Below, one piece after another: positions 44,623-55,100 of a DNA stretch of 64,000 bases; position 1 is the stretch's first letter; each line of letters starts with the position of its first letter. The stretch lies in assembly GCF_019880635.1 (NCBI RefSeq), contig NZ_JAINVX010000005.1:124001-188000 (forward strand). Reading direction: 5' to 3'. The notes under the pieces were generated by a model. The model was not told where the DNA came from and did no database searches. It was given only the letters and a program-made list of their open reading frames with translations. The translations under genes and the position numbers were made by a program. The stretch comes from Hanstruepera marina. Lineage in GTDB: Bacteria; Bacteroidota; Bacteroidia; Flavobacteriales; Flavobacteriaceae.

Positions 44623-44657
44623 AAAAAAGTCTTTCAAGATATTTGAAAGACTTTTTT
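44623..44657. terminator. Bidirectional terminator between tRNA-Gln and usp
   Basis: 15-bp perfect stem AAAAAAGTCTTTCAA/TTGAAAGACTTTTTT with a 5-nt loop and T-runs on both strands. It serves tRNA-Gln on plus and the universal stress gene on minus. Confidence 0.88.
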
Positions 44658-44675
44658 GCTTTTATTTTATAAGTG

Positions 44676-45500
44676 TTAAATTTTAAAAGTTACCACTGGT
44701 CTTTTGGCGTGGTTTACCAAATCTTCACTTATACTGCCATTAAAGAAATGTGCTATGCCTTGCCTTCCATGTGTGCTAATACCAATTAAATCGGCTCCTA
44801 TAATATGTGAGAAATTCAAAATGCCTTTTTCTACGCTTTCGTCGTTGTAAATAGATATGGTGTAATTATCAAAGTCTGCATCTTTTATAAAATCTAAAAT
44901 ACGAGCTTTAGCAGTCGCTGTTGTGGTAAAGTTGCTGGCTGTATTTACAAATAGCAAATGAATTTTTGCATCAAAAGCTTTGGCTAAAGAGGCCGCTTGT
45001 TTAAAAGTTTCTTTGTTATCGTTTTTAAAATCAGAAGCAAAAACAAAATTATCTATTCTAAATTGGTCATGGTGGTTTTTAATAACTAATACTGGGACTT
45101 CAGCCGTTCTTACAACTTTTTCAGTGTTTGAGCCAATAAACATTTCTTTAAAGCCACTTGCGCCATGAGATCCCATGATAATTAAATCAATATTGTGTTC
45201 TTTGCATGTGTTTGAAATACCGGTAAGCGTATTATTAAAGTCTACGGTTTCATGAACAGTAACATCTTTTAAGTAATCTTGGCTCATGGTTTGCTCAAAC
45301 TTTTTATGGGCCAGTTTCATGAAAAATACTGCTTCAGGCAATTCGCTATGGTTGCTTAAAGCATCAACTTGATGTAAAGGCAACTCCAGCATATGTAGTA
45401 AATAAATTTCGCTACCATGCTTCTTTGCTAATTGAGCGGCAACTTGTAATGCGTTTTCGGCTTGTTTTGAAAAATCTGTTGGAACGAGTATTCTTTTCAT
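44676..45500 (-). CDS. Universal stress protein, tandem domains
   Basis: 274 residues with two UspA-type domains (about 1-138 and 142-274). Domain 1 starts KRILVPTDFSKQAENALQVA and carries the ATP-binding loop IIMGSHGASGFKEMFIGSNT followed by VRTAEVPVLVI. Domain 2 repeats the pattern with FVFASDFKNDNKET and IGISTHGRQGIAHFFNGS. The G-x2-G-x9-G(S/T) loop is present in domain 1 and fairly conserved in domain 2, so nucleotide binding is likely. Cytoplasmic. A single-gene transcript; no exact promoter element found. Confidence 0.92.
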   Translation of the reverse strand: MKRILVPTDFSKQAENALQVAAQLAKKHGSEIYLLHMLELPLHQVDALSNHSELPEAVFFMKLAHKKFEQTMSQDYLKDVTVHETVDFNNTLTGISNTCKEHNIDLIIMGSHGASGFKEMFIGSNTEKVVRTAEVPVLVIKNHHDQFRIDNFVFASDFKNDNKETFKQAASLAKAFDAKIHLLFVNTASNFTTTATAKARILDFIKDADFDNYTISIYNDESVEKGILNFSHIIGADLIGISTHGRQGIAHFFNGSISEDLVNHAKRPVVTFKI

Positions 45501-45589
45501 TTAAGAGAAGTTTTTAGTTTAATTAGTATGTTTAAAATTAAGAATAAAAATTGATATTTTAATCATTATGCAAATCAATTTAATTATTG

Positions 45590-45597
45590 TATATTTG
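45590..45597 (+). promoter_or_regulatory. -7 promoter element of rimP-nusA-infB
   Basis: TATATTTG, an exact TAnnTTTG. It implies transcript start near 45603 and a leader of about 55 nt that holds the hairpin at 45624-45649. No good TTG at -33. Confidence 0.72.
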
Positions 45598-45623
45598 CAT
45601 CGTTGAAAGAATAAAGAATAAAT

Positions 45624-45649
45624 GAGGGGACGGAAAGTCCCCTCTTTTT
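45624..45649 (+). terminator. Terminator-like hairpin (attenuator) in the rimP leader
   Basis: Perfect 8-bp GC-rich stem GAGGGGAC/GTCCCCTC with a GGAAA loop and five T, ending 10 nt before the rimP ATG and downstream of the promoter. It is positioned to stop most transcripts before the operon unless relieved, so it is probably an attenuator. NusA, encoded two genes on, is the natural candidate for feedback. Confidence 0.78.
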
Positions 45650-45659
45650 ATACCAAAAA

Positions 45660-46121
45660 ATGTTTAGAACAACTGTTGAGAATTTGTTGCAAAAGGCTTT
45701 AGATGAGCGTAAGGATTTATTTCTAATAGATTTGTCCGTTGGAAATGATAATGCCATTAAAGTAATTTTGGATGGCGATAATGGTGTAACGGTAGACGAT
45801 TGTGTTTTTGTTAGTAGAGCTATTGAGCATAATTTAGATCGAGAAGAGCTGGATTTTTCTTTGGAAGTAGCTTCCGCAGGCGCAACAGAGCCATTGAGCC
45901 ACAAAAGGCAGTATGTTAAAAATATTGGTAGAGATTTAGAGGTAAAAACATCAAACGATGTTGTAAAAGGAAGCCTTGTAAAGGCAACCGATAAGGATAT
46001 TACTGTGCAATGGAAAGCACGAGAGCCAAAACCAGTAGGTAAAGGAAAGGTAACGGTTCAAAAAGAAGCTAATATTCCTATAGATAGTATTGTGGAAGCA
46101 AAAGTTATGATAAAATTTTAA
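45660..46121 (+). CDS. rimP: Ribosome maturation factor RimP
   Basis: Needed for 30S subunit maturation. 153 residues in the usual two-domain form: an N-terminal alpha/beta domain (VTVDDCVFVSRAIEHNLDREE, SLEVASAGATEPLSHKRQY, where the family has EVSSPGxxRPL) and a C-terminal SH3-like domain (GRDLEVKTSNDVVKGSLVKA). 13 nt before nusA, the conserved rimP-nusA-infB operon. Confidence 0.95.
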   Translation: MFRTTVENLLQKALDERKDLFLIDLSVGNDNAIKVILDGDNGVTVDDCVFVSRAIEHNLDREELDFSLEVASAGATEPLSHKRQYVKNIGRDLEVKTSNDVVKGSLVKATDKDITVQWKAREPKPVGKGKVTVQKEANIPIDSIVEAKVMIKF

Positions 46122-46134
46122 TTCAAATAGAGAT

Positions 46135-47367
46135 ATGGAAAATCTTGCGTTAATTGAATCTTTTTCAGAATTCAAAGACGATAAATTAATCGATCGTGTA
46201 ACGTTAATGGCGATTTTAGAAGATGTATTTAGAAATGCATTAAAGAAGAAGTTTGGTGATGACGATAATTTTGATATTATTATAAATCCAGATAAAGGAG
46301 ATTTAGAAATCTGGAGAAATAGAATAGTTGTAGCCGATGGTGAAGTTGAAGATCCAAACCAAGAAATCTCTTTAACAGAGGCTCGTAAAATCGAACCAGA
46401 TTTTGAAGTAGGTGAAGATGTTTCTGAAGAAGTTAAACTTATAGATTTAGGGCGCCGTTCAATTTTGGCCTTACGTCAAAATTTAATTTCTAAAATTCAT
46501 GAGCATGATAACACCAACATTTATAAGCAGTTTAAAGATTTAGTTGGCGATATATATACTGCAGAGGTTCATCATATACGTCATAGAGCTGTTATTTTAT
46601 TGGATGATGAAGGCAACGAGATTATCTTGCCAAAAGAGAAGCAAATTCCTTCAGATTTCTTTAGAAAAGGTGATAATGTTCGTGGTATTATTGAAAGTGT
46701 AGAGCTTAAAGGAAACAAGCCAGCCATTATAATGTCTAGAACAGCTCCAGAATTTTTAGAAAAATTATTCGAGCAAGAAATTCCTGAAGTTTTTGATGGT
46801 TTAATTACCATTAAAAATGTAGTGCGAATTCCAGGAGAGAAAGCTAAAGTGGCTGTAGATTCTTATGATGACAGAATCGACCCTGTAGGAGCGTGTGTAG
46901 GGATGAAAGGATCAAGAATTCACGGTATCGTTCGTGAGTTAGGAAACGAAAATATTGATGTCATCAATTATACAAACAACTTACAACTGTATATTACAAG
47001 AGCATTAAGCCCTGCACGCGTAACATCAATAAAGATTGATGAAGAAAATAAACGTGCCGAAGCTATTTTAAAACCAGAAGAGGTAAGTAAAGCTATTGGT
47101 AGAGGTGGTCATAACATTAGATTGGCAGGACAATTAACAGGTTACGAAATTGATGTGTTTAGAGAAGGCGCTGAAGAAGATGTGGAATTACGTGAATTCT
47201 CTGATGAAATAGAATCATGGATCATTGAAGAATTCAGTAAAGTAGGTTTAGATACTGCTAAAAGTATTTTAGAACAAGATGTTCAAGATTTAGTAAAAAG
47301 AACAGATTTAGAAGAAGAAACAATTATTGATGTTATTAGAATTCTAAAAGAAGAATTTGAAGATTAA
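46135..47367 (+). CDS. nusA: Transcription termination/antitermination factor NusA
   Basis: Binds RNA polymerase and modulates pausing, termination and antitermination. 410 residues: N-terminal polymerase-binding domain (1 to about 130), S1 domain (GDIYTAEVHHIRHRAVILLD), KH1 (CVGMKGSRIHGIVRELGNE) and KH2 (AIGRGGHNIRLAGQLTGYEI). It lacks the acidic AR repeats of Escherichia coli NusA, the normal short form outside Gammaproteobacteria. Ends in an acidic tail. 30 nt before infB. Confidence 0.98.
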   Translation: MENLALIESFSEFKDDKLIDRVTLMAILEDVFRNALKKKFGDDDNFDIIINPDKGDLEIWRNRIVVADGEVEDPNQEISLTEARKIEPDFEVGEDVSEEVKLIDLGRRSILALRQNLISKIHEHDNTNIYKQFKDLVGDIYTAEVHHIRHRAVILLDDEGNEIILPKEKQIPSDFFRKGDNVRGIIESVELKGNKPAIIMSRTAPEFLEKLFEQEIPEVFDGLITIKNVVRIPGEKAKVAVDSYDDRIDPVGACVGMKGSRIHGIVRELGNENIDVINYTNNLQLYITRALSPARVTSIKIDEENKRAEAILKPEEVSKAIGRGGHNIRLAGQLTGYEIDVFREGAEEDVELREFSDEIESWIIEEFSKVGLDTAKSILEQDVQDLVKRTDLEEETIIDVIRILKEEFED

Positions 47368-47397
47368 CATATATTTAGGTTATATTAAAGGCAATTT

Positions 47398-50145
47398 ATG
47401 GCTGACACAATTAGATTAAATAAAGTATTACGAGAGCTTAATATTTCTCTAGATCGTGCTGTAGAATATTTAGATTCTAAAGGCATTGAAATAGAGAAGC
47501 GACCGACTACAAAGATATCTGAAGAGGTTCATCAACTTTTACACGATGAGTTCGAAACAGATGCTAATAAAAAGGCGAAGTCGCAAGAGGTTAGCGAAGC
47601 TAAACAAAAAGAAAAAGAAGCTTTAAGAATACAGCGCGAAAAAGAGTTAGAAGAGAAAGAGCAGGCAAAGGCAAAACAAGCTGCTGCTGTAAAAGAGGAG
47701 GAGGTTGTTAAGGCTAAAACAACCCTTTCCGGCCCTAAACAAGTCGGCAAAATAGATTTAGATGCGGATAAGAAAAAAGCACCTAAAACTAAAGAGGTGG
47801 AAGCGGTTAAGCCAAAAGCTGAAGTTGTAGCAGAAAAACCTGAAGAAAAAGAAGCTGTAAAAGTCAAACCAAAAACTGAAGATTCATCAGGAAAAGAACC
47901 GGCAAAAAAACCTAAAACTTCTGCTGAAAAAGTCAAATCAAAAGAAGCTGAAGCTTCTGAAGAAGTTGTGGCTGATGAGAAAGTAGAAACACAATACCAA
48001 AAACTTTCAGGACCTAAAATTGCTGGTGATAAAATTGATTTAAGTCAGTTTAATAAACCTAAAAAGAAGAAAGAAGAAAAGAAAGCAGATTCTAAAAATT
48101 CTGAACCTGGCAAGAAAAGACGTCGTAGAATTAGTAAGGCAGGAGCTCCAGGAGCTGGAGGTAACGCAGGTAATCGAGGAGGAAACGATCGTTTTAAAGG
48201 AAAAGGTAAAGGTAGGCGAAATGTTGTTAAAGAAGAGCCTAGTGAAGAAGAAGTACAAAAACAAGTACGTGAAACTTTAGAAAAACTTCAAGGTAAATCG
48301 AACAAAGGTAAAGGTGCCAAATACCGTCGTGAAAAACGTGATCAGCATAGAGAACAAACTGAAAAAGATTTACAGGCAGAAGCTGCAGAAAGTAAAATCC
48401 TTAAAGTTACCGAGTTTGTAACCGCAAGCGAAGTGGCCACCATGATGAATGTTTCGGTTACTGAAATTATTTCGGCTTGTATGTCTCTTGGTATGATGGT
48501 AACTATGAATCAGCGTTTAGATGCCGAAACGTTATCTATTGTTGCTGAAGAGTTTGGTTATGAAGTAGAATTTGTAACTGCCGATATTGAGGAATCCATT
48601 GAAGAAGTTGAAGATAAACCTGAAGATTTAAAACCACGTGCTCCAATTGTAACCGTTATGGGTCACGTAGATCACGGTAAAACATCGTTGTTGGATTATA
48701 TTCGTGAAGAAAATGTAATTGCAGGTGAGTCAGGTGGTATTACGCAGCATATTGGAGCCTATGGTGTACAATTAGAAAACGGACAAAAAATCGCGTTTTT
48801 AGATACACCTGGTCACGAAGCCTTTACGGCTATGCGTGCTCGTGGTGCTCAAGTTACCGATATAGCTATTATTGTGATTGCAGCAGATGATGATATTATG
48901 CCGCAAACTAAAGAAGCTATTTCTCACGCCCAAGCTGCTGGAGTGCCAATTGTTTTTGCAATCAATAAAATAGATAGGCCAACGGCAAACCCAGATAAGA
49001 TTAAAGAAGGTTTAGCAAACATGAACTTGTTGGTTGAAGATTGGGGTGGTAAAATTCAATCTCACGATATTTCTGCAAAAACAGGTGACGGTGTTAAAGA
49101 ATTATTAGAAAAAGTATTGCTTGAAGCCGAATTATTAGAGCTTAAAGCTAATCCAGATAAACCTGCGCAAGGTACCGTAGTTGAAGCCTTTTTAGATAAA
49201 GGCAGAGGTTATGTTTCAACAATTTTGGTGCAAGCAGGAACCCTAAAAGTTGGTGATTATGTACTTGCTGGTAAAAACAGTGGTAAGGTAAAAGCTATGC
49301 ATGATGAGCGTGGGAAAGAAGTCAAAGCAGCTGGACCATCAACACCAGTTTCAATTTTAGGTCTTGACGGTGCGCCTCAAGCAGGTGATAAATTTAATGT
49401 ATTTGAAGATGAACGTGAAGCTAAACAGATTGCCACTAAACGTACGCAATTACAACGTGAGCAATCGGTTAGAACACAACGTCATATTACATTAGATGAA
49501 ATAGGTCGCCGTATAGCTTTAGGTGATTTCCAAGAGTTGAACATTATACTCAAAGGTGATGTGGATGGTTCTGTTGAAGCCTTAACAGATTCGTTCCAAA
49601 AATTATCTACTGAAGAGATTCAAGTGAACATTATACATAAAGGTGTTGGTCCAATTACAGAAAGTGATGTATTGTTGGCTTCTGCATCAGATGCAGTTAT
49701 TATTGGGTTTAATGTAAGACCAATGGGTAATGCACGCCAAATAGCAGATAAAGAAGAAATCGATATCAGAATGTATTCTATTATCTATGATGCTATTAAT
49801 GATCTTAAGGATGCTATGGAAGGTATGTTGTCTCCTGAGTTGAAAGAAGAGATAACCGGTACTGCTGAAATTAGAGAAATATTTAAGGTTTCTAAAATTG
49901 GAAGTATAGCAGGTTGTATGGTGACAAACGGAAAGATTTATAGAAATTCTGGCGTGCGCTTAATTCGTGATGGTGTTGTGGTTTACACAGGTGAACTGGC
50001 TTCATTAAAACGTTTTAAAGACGATGTTAAAGAAGTTTCTAAAGGATACGATTGTGGTATGCAAATCAAAAATTATAACGATATTAAAGAAGGCGATATA
50101 ATTGAAGCATTCCAAGAAGTAGAAGTGAAGAAGAAGCTGAAATAA
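47398..50145 (+). CDS. infB: Translation initiation factor IF-2
   Basis: GTPase that places initiator tRNA on the 30S subunit. 915 residues. The N-terminal HTH-like IF2_N segment ([20 protein letters not shown]) is followed by about 280 residues of Lys/Glu/Ala-rich low-complexity linker with repeated SGPK blocks and a Gly/Arg patch, a second IF2_N, then the G domain with G1 [13 protein letters not shown]3 DTPGHEAF and G4 NKID, and the C-terminal domains ending in the fMet-tRNA-binding part. Last gene of the operon; a strong hairpin follows within 20 nt. Confidence 0.98.
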   Translation: MADTIRLNKVLRELNISLDRAVEYLDSKGIEIEKRPTTKISEEVHQLLHDEFETDANKKAKSQEVSEAKQKEKEALRIQREKELEEKEQAKAKQAAAVKEEEVVKAKTTLSGPKQVGKIDLDADKKKAPKTKEVEAVKPKAEVVAEKPEEKEAVKVKPKTEDSSGKEPAKKPKTSAEKVKSKEAEASEEVVADEKVETQYQKLSGPKIAGDKIDLSQFNKPKKKKEEKKADSKNSEPGKKRRRRISKAGAPGAGGNAGNRGGNDRFKGKGKGRRNVVKEEPSEEEVQKQVRETLEKLQGKSNKGKGAKYRREKRDQHREQTEKDLQAEAAESKILKVTEFVTASEVATMMNVSVTEIISACMSLGMMVTMNQRLDAETLSIVAEEFGYEVEFVTADIEESIEEVEDKPEDLKPRAPIVTVMGHVDHGKTSLLDYIREENVIAGESGGITQHIGAYGVQLENGQKIAFLDTPGHEAFTAMRARGAQVTDIAIIVIAADDDIMPQTKEAISHAQAAGVPIVFAINKIDRPTANPDKIKEGLANMNLLVEDWGGKIQSHDISAKTGDGVKELLEKVLLEAELLELKANPDKPAQGTVVEAFLDKGRGYVSTILVQAGTLKVGDYVLAGKNSGKVKAMHDERGKEVKAAGPSTPVSILGLDGAPQAGDKFNVFEDEREAKQIATKRTQLQREQSVRTQRHITLDEIGRRIALGDFQELNIILKGDVDGSVEALTDSFQKLSTEEIQVNIIHKGVGPITESDVLLASASDAVIIGFNVRPMGNARQIADKEEIDIRMYSIIYDAINDLKDAMEGMLSPELKEEITGTAEIREIFKVSKIGSIAGCMVTNGKIYRNSGVRLIRDGVVVYTGELASLKRFKDDVKEVSKGYDCGMQIKNYNDIKEGDIIEAFQEVEVKKKLK

Positions 50146-50159
50146 GTTTTAAATACTAT

Positions 50160-50191
50160 AAAAAAAAGCGACCAATTGGTCGCTTTTTTTT
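50160..50191. terminator. Bidirectional terminator between infB and the SPOR gene
   Basis: Near-perfect palindrome, stem AAAAAAAGCGACC/GGTCGCTTTTTTT with an AATT loop and T-runs on both strands. It serves infB (plus) and the convergent SPOR gene (minus). Confidence 0.9.
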
Positions 50192-50195
50192 AGTT

Positions 50196-50597
50196 TTAAT
50201 CTTTTTCTTTTTTAGGCTTAAAAACAAAAGCGCTTTTAAACTCTTTTTGAACTTTCAATAATGCTCTGTCTGCTTCTAACCGACTTCTAAAATTTCCGAC
50301 CCAAACTTTATAATTTGGAGTTTCAAATACAGTTATTACAGGTAATTCGCTCATTTTGGTTTTAACTATAGACTTTGCCTTCTCGGCTTCTGCTTGACGA
50401 TTTCCAGAAAAGACTTGAATTTTATAGCGTTCGGAATCAGTTTCAGATGTGTTCATGGCCGTTTTAACCACCAGCAATTTGTTAATTTTTGGGTCTTGAT
50501 TAATGTTTAAACTGCCTTCTTGTGCAAAGCTAATTTGCGTAGTTAAAATTAGACATGAGGCTAGAAACAGCATATTTTTAGGTTTCAATAAATTCAT
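50196..50597 (-). CDS. SPOR domain-containing exported protein
   Basis: 133 residues. Signal peptide to about residue 26 (LASCLILTTQISFAQ) and a C-terminal SPOR domain (about 58-133: YKIQVFSGNRQAEAEKAK, YKVWVGNFRSRLEADRALLK). SPOR domains bind denuded peptidoglycan at the septum, so a cell-wall role in the periplasm is likely. I start at the ATG at 50597, since the codon two upstream is TTG. An exact -7 element lies 18 nt upstream. Confidence 0.86.
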   Translation of the reverse strand: MNLLKPKNMLFLASCLILTTQISFAQEGSLNINQDPKINKLLVVKTAMNTSETDSERYKIQVFSGNRQAEAEKAKSIVKTKMSELPVITVFETPNYKVWVGNFRSRLEADRALLKVQKEFKSAFVFKPKKEKD

Positions 50598-50615
50598 TTT
50601 CAATAGTATTTAATA

Positions 50616-50623
50616 CAAAAGTA
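50616..50623 (-). promoter_or_regulatory. -7 promoter element of the SPOR gene
   Basis: Minus-strand TACTTTTG, an exact TAnnTTTG, 18 nt before the ATG. Confidence 0.66.
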
Positions 50624-50721
50624 AATTATAATAACTAAAACTCAGTCTATTTTATTATTTAGAATTTCTCTAAATTAGCAATTAACAGTTCTGTAACATT
50701 TCTAAAATCGACTTTAAATGT

Positions 50722-50729
50722 TACTTTTG
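50722..50729 (+). promoter_or_regulatory. -7 promoter element of the act-cox operon
   Basis: TACTTTTG, an exact TAnnTTTG. The expected transcript start near 50735 is upstream of both possible ActA start codons (50767 and 50812). The only clear promoter before eight respiratory genes. Confidence 0.7.
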
Positions 50730-50811
50730 CGTGAGATTTTATTATTGTATTTTTTTCTTTTATTAAATGAAAAAATCATACCAAAGTTTAGAAGTTAATT
50801 CAACTAATAAT

Positions 50812-52104
50812 ATGAAACAGGTGAATCACCGAAAATTAGGCAAAAACATTCTCCGTTTAAGTTTAATTATTTTACTAGCGTTTTCAACCTCACTTTCTGC
50901 TCAAGAAGGCGATCCAGCAAAAGGAAAATCTTTATTTAATGCCAACTGTGCTGCTTGTCATAAATTAGACAAGAAGATGACAGGGCCTGCACTGCGCAAA
51001 GTAGAGCAAAGACTTTCAGATGAACAAGGCTTGGATAGAGAGTGGATTGCAGCTTGGATTAGAAACAGTGCAGCTGTAATTAAGTCTGGAGATGCTTACG
51101 CAAGCAAAATTTATGACGAATATGGTGGAGCGGCTATGACTGCCATGCCACAGTTGACAGATGAAGACATAAGTCATATACTAGCTTACACAGCTGAAGA
51201 TGTACCCGAGCCAGTAGTAGCGCAGGTAACAGGAGGTCAAGATGGAAGCGGAAACCAGGAAGGCGGAATTTCAAATAAAATGATTCTTGGAGCTTTAGCC
51301 GTTTTATTTGCGCTATTAGCCATGGCGCTAGTTTTGGTTAGACAAACACTTAACCGTTTTGCTGAAGCTAAAGGTGTAGACATTTCTGAAACAAAAGGCA
51401 CACCAATATGGAAAGCATTTGTGCAAAACCAATTTTTAGTATTGGTTACTGCTATTTTCTTATTGTTGGCTAGTGGTTATTTTGTTTATGGTTATTTAAT
51501 GCAGGTAGGTGTTGATCAAGGATACCAACCTGTTCAGCCTATCCACTATTCACATAAAATACATGCTGGTGATAATGGCATCGATTGTAAATATTGCCAC
51601 TCATCTGCTAGAGTAAGTAAAACTTCAGGAATCCCTTCGCTTAATGTATGTATGAATTGTCATAAATCTATTTACGAAGTTGCTCCAGAAACAGCTACGG
51701 CAGAATACAGTAAGGAGTTTTACGATGGTGAAATTAAAAAGCTTTATGCTGCAGTTGGTTGGGATGATGCTGAACAAAAATATACAGGAGAAACTCAACC
51801 GGTTAAATGGGTAAGGATTCACAATTTGCCAGATTTCGCCTATTTCAACCACTCTCAACACGTTTCAGTGGCTGGTATTGAGTGTCAAACGTGTCATGGT
51901 CCAGTTGAGGAAATGGAAATTATGTATCAGCATGCGCCGCTTACAATGGGATGGTGTATTAACTGCCATAGAGAAACAAATGTAAACGTTAAAGACAACG
52001 CATACTACGAGAAAATTCATGCAGAATTGTCTAAAAAGTATGGTGTAGACCAATTAACAGCTGCTCAAATGGGTGGTCTGGAATGCGGTAAGTGTCATTA
52101 TTAA
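50812..52104 (+). CDS. actA: Alternative complex III subunit ActA (multiheme cytochrome c)
   Basis: Electron-transfer subunit of the quinol:acceptor oxidoreductase that replaces bc1. 430 residues: signal peptide (ILRLSLIILLAFSTSLSAQ), an N-terminal monoheme domain (CAACHK at 46-50), two TM segments (about 160-185 and 205-235), then a pentaheme domain with CKYCH, CMNCH, CQTCH, CINCH and CGKCH. That is six heme sites; the Rhodothermus-type ActA has only the pentaheme part. I prefer the ATG at 50812, which gives a normal signal peptide; an in-frame ATG at 50767 would add 15 residues. First of an eight-gene operon. Confidence 0.9.
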   Translation: MKQVNHRKLGKNILRLSLIILLAFSTSLSAQEGDPAKGKSLFNANCAACHKLDKKMTGPALRKVEQRLSDEQGLDREWIAAWIRNSAAVIKSGDAYASKIYDEYGGAAMTAMPQLTDEDISHILAYTAEDVPEPVVAQVTGGQDGSGNQEGGISNKMILGALAVLFALLAMALVLVRQTLNRFAEAKGVDISETKGTPIWKAFVQNQFLVLVTAIFLLLASGYFVYGYLMQVGVDQGYQPVQPIHYSHKIHAGDNGIDCKYCHSSARVSKTSGIPSLNVCMNCHKSIYEVAPETATAEYSKEFYDGEIKKLYAAVGWDDAEQKYTGETQPVKWVRIHNLPDFAYFNHSQHVSVAGIECQTCHGPVEEMEIMYQHAPLTMGWCINCHRETNVNVKDNAYYEKIHAELSKKYGVDQLTAAQMGGLECGKCHY

Positions 52105-52133
52105 TTTAATAAGAAGTAATTCAATTATATAAT

Positions 52134-55100
52134 ATGTCATCAAACAAGAAATACTGGAAAAGTGTTGAAGAGCTAAACGAGAATAGCTCTATTGTTGAGA
52201 CGCTAAAACAAAACGAATTTGTTCAAGAGATTCCTACTGATGAATTTTTAGGAGATAAAGATTCTTTAGAGAGCTCTAAAACAACACGTCGTGATTTCTT
52301 AAAATATGTTGGTTTTAGTACAGCTGCAGCTTCGTTGGCTGCCTGTGAAGGGCCAGTTATTAAATCAATTCCTTATGTAGTGCAACCTGAAGAGATTGTG
52401 CCTGGAGTAGCAAATTATTATGCTACAACTATTGCAGACGGATTTGATTTTGCAAGTGTTTTAGTTAAAACTCGAGAAGGTCGTCCAATTAAAATTGAAA
52501 ATAATGCTTTAGCTGTTACTCACGGTAGTGCAAATGCTAGAGTTAATGCTTCTGTTTTGGGGTTGTACGATAGTTTAAGAGTGCAAGGTCCAATGAGAGA
52601 GGGTGAAGCCATTTCTTGGAGCGATTTTGAAGTTGAAACAACTCGAGTGCTTAATAGTTTAAAAGGTTCTGGTAAAGATGTTGTGTTGTTAACACAAACG
52701 TATGCAAGTCCTTCAACAAGAAACTTAATAGCAGATTTTAGAGAAGAATATGGAAATGTACGTCATGTAGTTTATGATGCTGTTTCAGAATCAGCTGCAG
52801 TAGAGGCTTTCCAAAAACAATATAACAAAAGAGGTTTAGCTGATTACGATTTTTCGAAAGCTATGACCATTGTTTCTGTTGGTGCCGACTTTTTAGGTGA
52901 CTGGCAAGGTGGTGGTTTTGATTCTGGATACTCAAAAAACAGAGTGCCAGATCACGGTAAAATGTCACGTCATATTCAGTTTGAATCTAATATGTCACTT
53001 ACAGGTGCAAATGCAGATAAGCGTGTGCCAATGACACCAACACAACAAAAATTAGCTTTAGCTAAATTATATAGTGAAGTTGTTGGTGGTTCTGTGTCAG
53101 TTGATTTACCTGAGCATATTGCTCAAGCTGTAAGTCAAGCTGCAGCAGAATTAAAGAAAGCAGGAACGAAAGCAGTTGTTGTTACAGGTATTCAAGATGT
53201 TGATGCCCAAACAGTTGTTTTAGGTATTAACGAACACTTAAACAGTGATGCTTTTGATAGTGAAACTACTATAAAAACAAGACAAGGTAATGATAATGAA
53301 GTAACCCAATTAGTGGCAGATATGAATGCCGGTAAAGTAGGTGCCATTATTATGAGTGGTGTAAACCCACTATATACATTACCAAATGCAGATGAGTTTG
53401 CTGCTGGATTAGAGAAAACACAATTATCTATTGCGTTTTCAATGAAAACTGATGAAACATCAACGAAATGTCAATATATAGCTGCAGCACCACATTATTT
53501 AGAATCTTGGGGTGATGTTGAAATAAAAACAGGGCATTATAGTTTAATGCAGCCTGCTATTCGTCCGTTATTTGATACAAAACAATTTCAAGATTGCTTG
53601 TTGAAATGGACCAATAATAGCCAGTCTTATAATGATTACATTAAGCAAATCTGGTCAGAAGATATTCTTCAAGGTAGTTCATTTAATAAAGCTTTACACG
53701 ATGGTTTCTTTGTTAATAATACTACGGAATCTGATGATTTAGATGTTTTAGAAGGCGATATCGATGCAGAAGCAGATACTTCAACTGCACCTAGCTTTGG
53801 AGCTGCTGCAAAAGCCTTGGCAAATGCTAATGCGGGTCAAGGTCTTGAATTAACTCTATATTCTAAAGTATCGATGGGAGATGGTCAACAGGCCAATAAC
53901 CCATGGTTACAAGAAATGCCAGATCCAATTACAAGAACAACTTGGGATAATTATCTAACAATCTCTCAGGCAGATGCTGATGAGTTAGGAATTAAAAACT
54001 GGAATGTGGCTAATGGAGGATTAAATGGAAGTTTAGTTGAATTAACTGTAAACGGTATTTCAGTTACTATTCCAGCGCTTATACAACCTGGGCAAGCTAA
54101 AGGTTCAGTTGGACTAGCATTTGGTTATGGTCGTAAAGATGGATTAAAATCTGAAATGCAAACGGGTAAGAATGCCTATCCTTTCTACAAGGATTTTAAC
54201 CCAGTTCAGTCAGGTGCTCAAATTACTGCATTAGCTGGGGAGCATGAGTTTGCATGTGTTCAGTTGCATAATACGTTAATGGGTCGTGGCGATATTATAA
54301 AAGAAACCACATTAGAAATATTTAACACATACGATAAAGAGGATCATAAACATGGGTGGAATAAAGTTCCAGTAGTTTCTCTTAATCATGAAGAAACACC
54401 AGTAACGTCGCCAGAGGTTGATTTATGGGATGAATTTGACCGTTCAATTGGTCATCATTTCAACTTGTCAATCGATTTAAATGCCTGTACAGGATGTGGC
54501 GCATGTGTTATTGCTTGTCATGCTGAAAACAATGTGCCAGTAGTTGGTAAAACTGAAGTACGTCGTAGTCGTGATATGCACTGGTTACGTATTGATAGAT
54601 ATTATTCTTCTGAAGAGTCTTTTGAGAATGATAATTCTAAAAAGGATAATATTTCAGGATTAGGAAGTTCATTAAGCGAATTTGGTGAAATGGAAAGTCC
54701 ATCAAATAATCCTCAAGTAGCATTCCAACCTGTAATGTGTCAGCACTGTAATCATGCGCCTTGTGAAACAGTTTGCCCAGTGGCGGCAACTTCACACGGT
54801 CGTCAAGGTCAAAACCACATGGCGTATAACCGTTGTGTAGGTACGCGTTACTGTGCAAACAACTGTCCGTATAAAGTACGTCGTTTCAACTGGTTTTTAT
54901 ATGCTCAAAACGATGAGTTCGATTACCATATGAATGATGATTTAGGACGTATGGTTCTGAACCCAGATGTAACAGTTCGTTCACGTGGTGTAATGGAGAA
55001 ATGTTCAATGTGTATACAAAAAACACAGAAAACTATTCTTGATGCTAAACGTGATGGTCGTGAAATTAAAGATGGTGAGTTCCAAACAGCTTGTTCTGCA

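Noticed and set aside
45598-45660. Riboswitch upstream of rimP
   Set aside because: The leader is about 55 nt with one simple hairpin; no aptamer-like structure fits. An attenuator is the simpler reading.
47532-47936. 134-codon open frame on the minus strand inside infB
   Set aside because: It is opposite the Lys/Glu/Ala-rich linker of IF-2; its translation is Ser/Phe/Cys-rich with no start context or motif. It is an artefact of the low-complexity linker.
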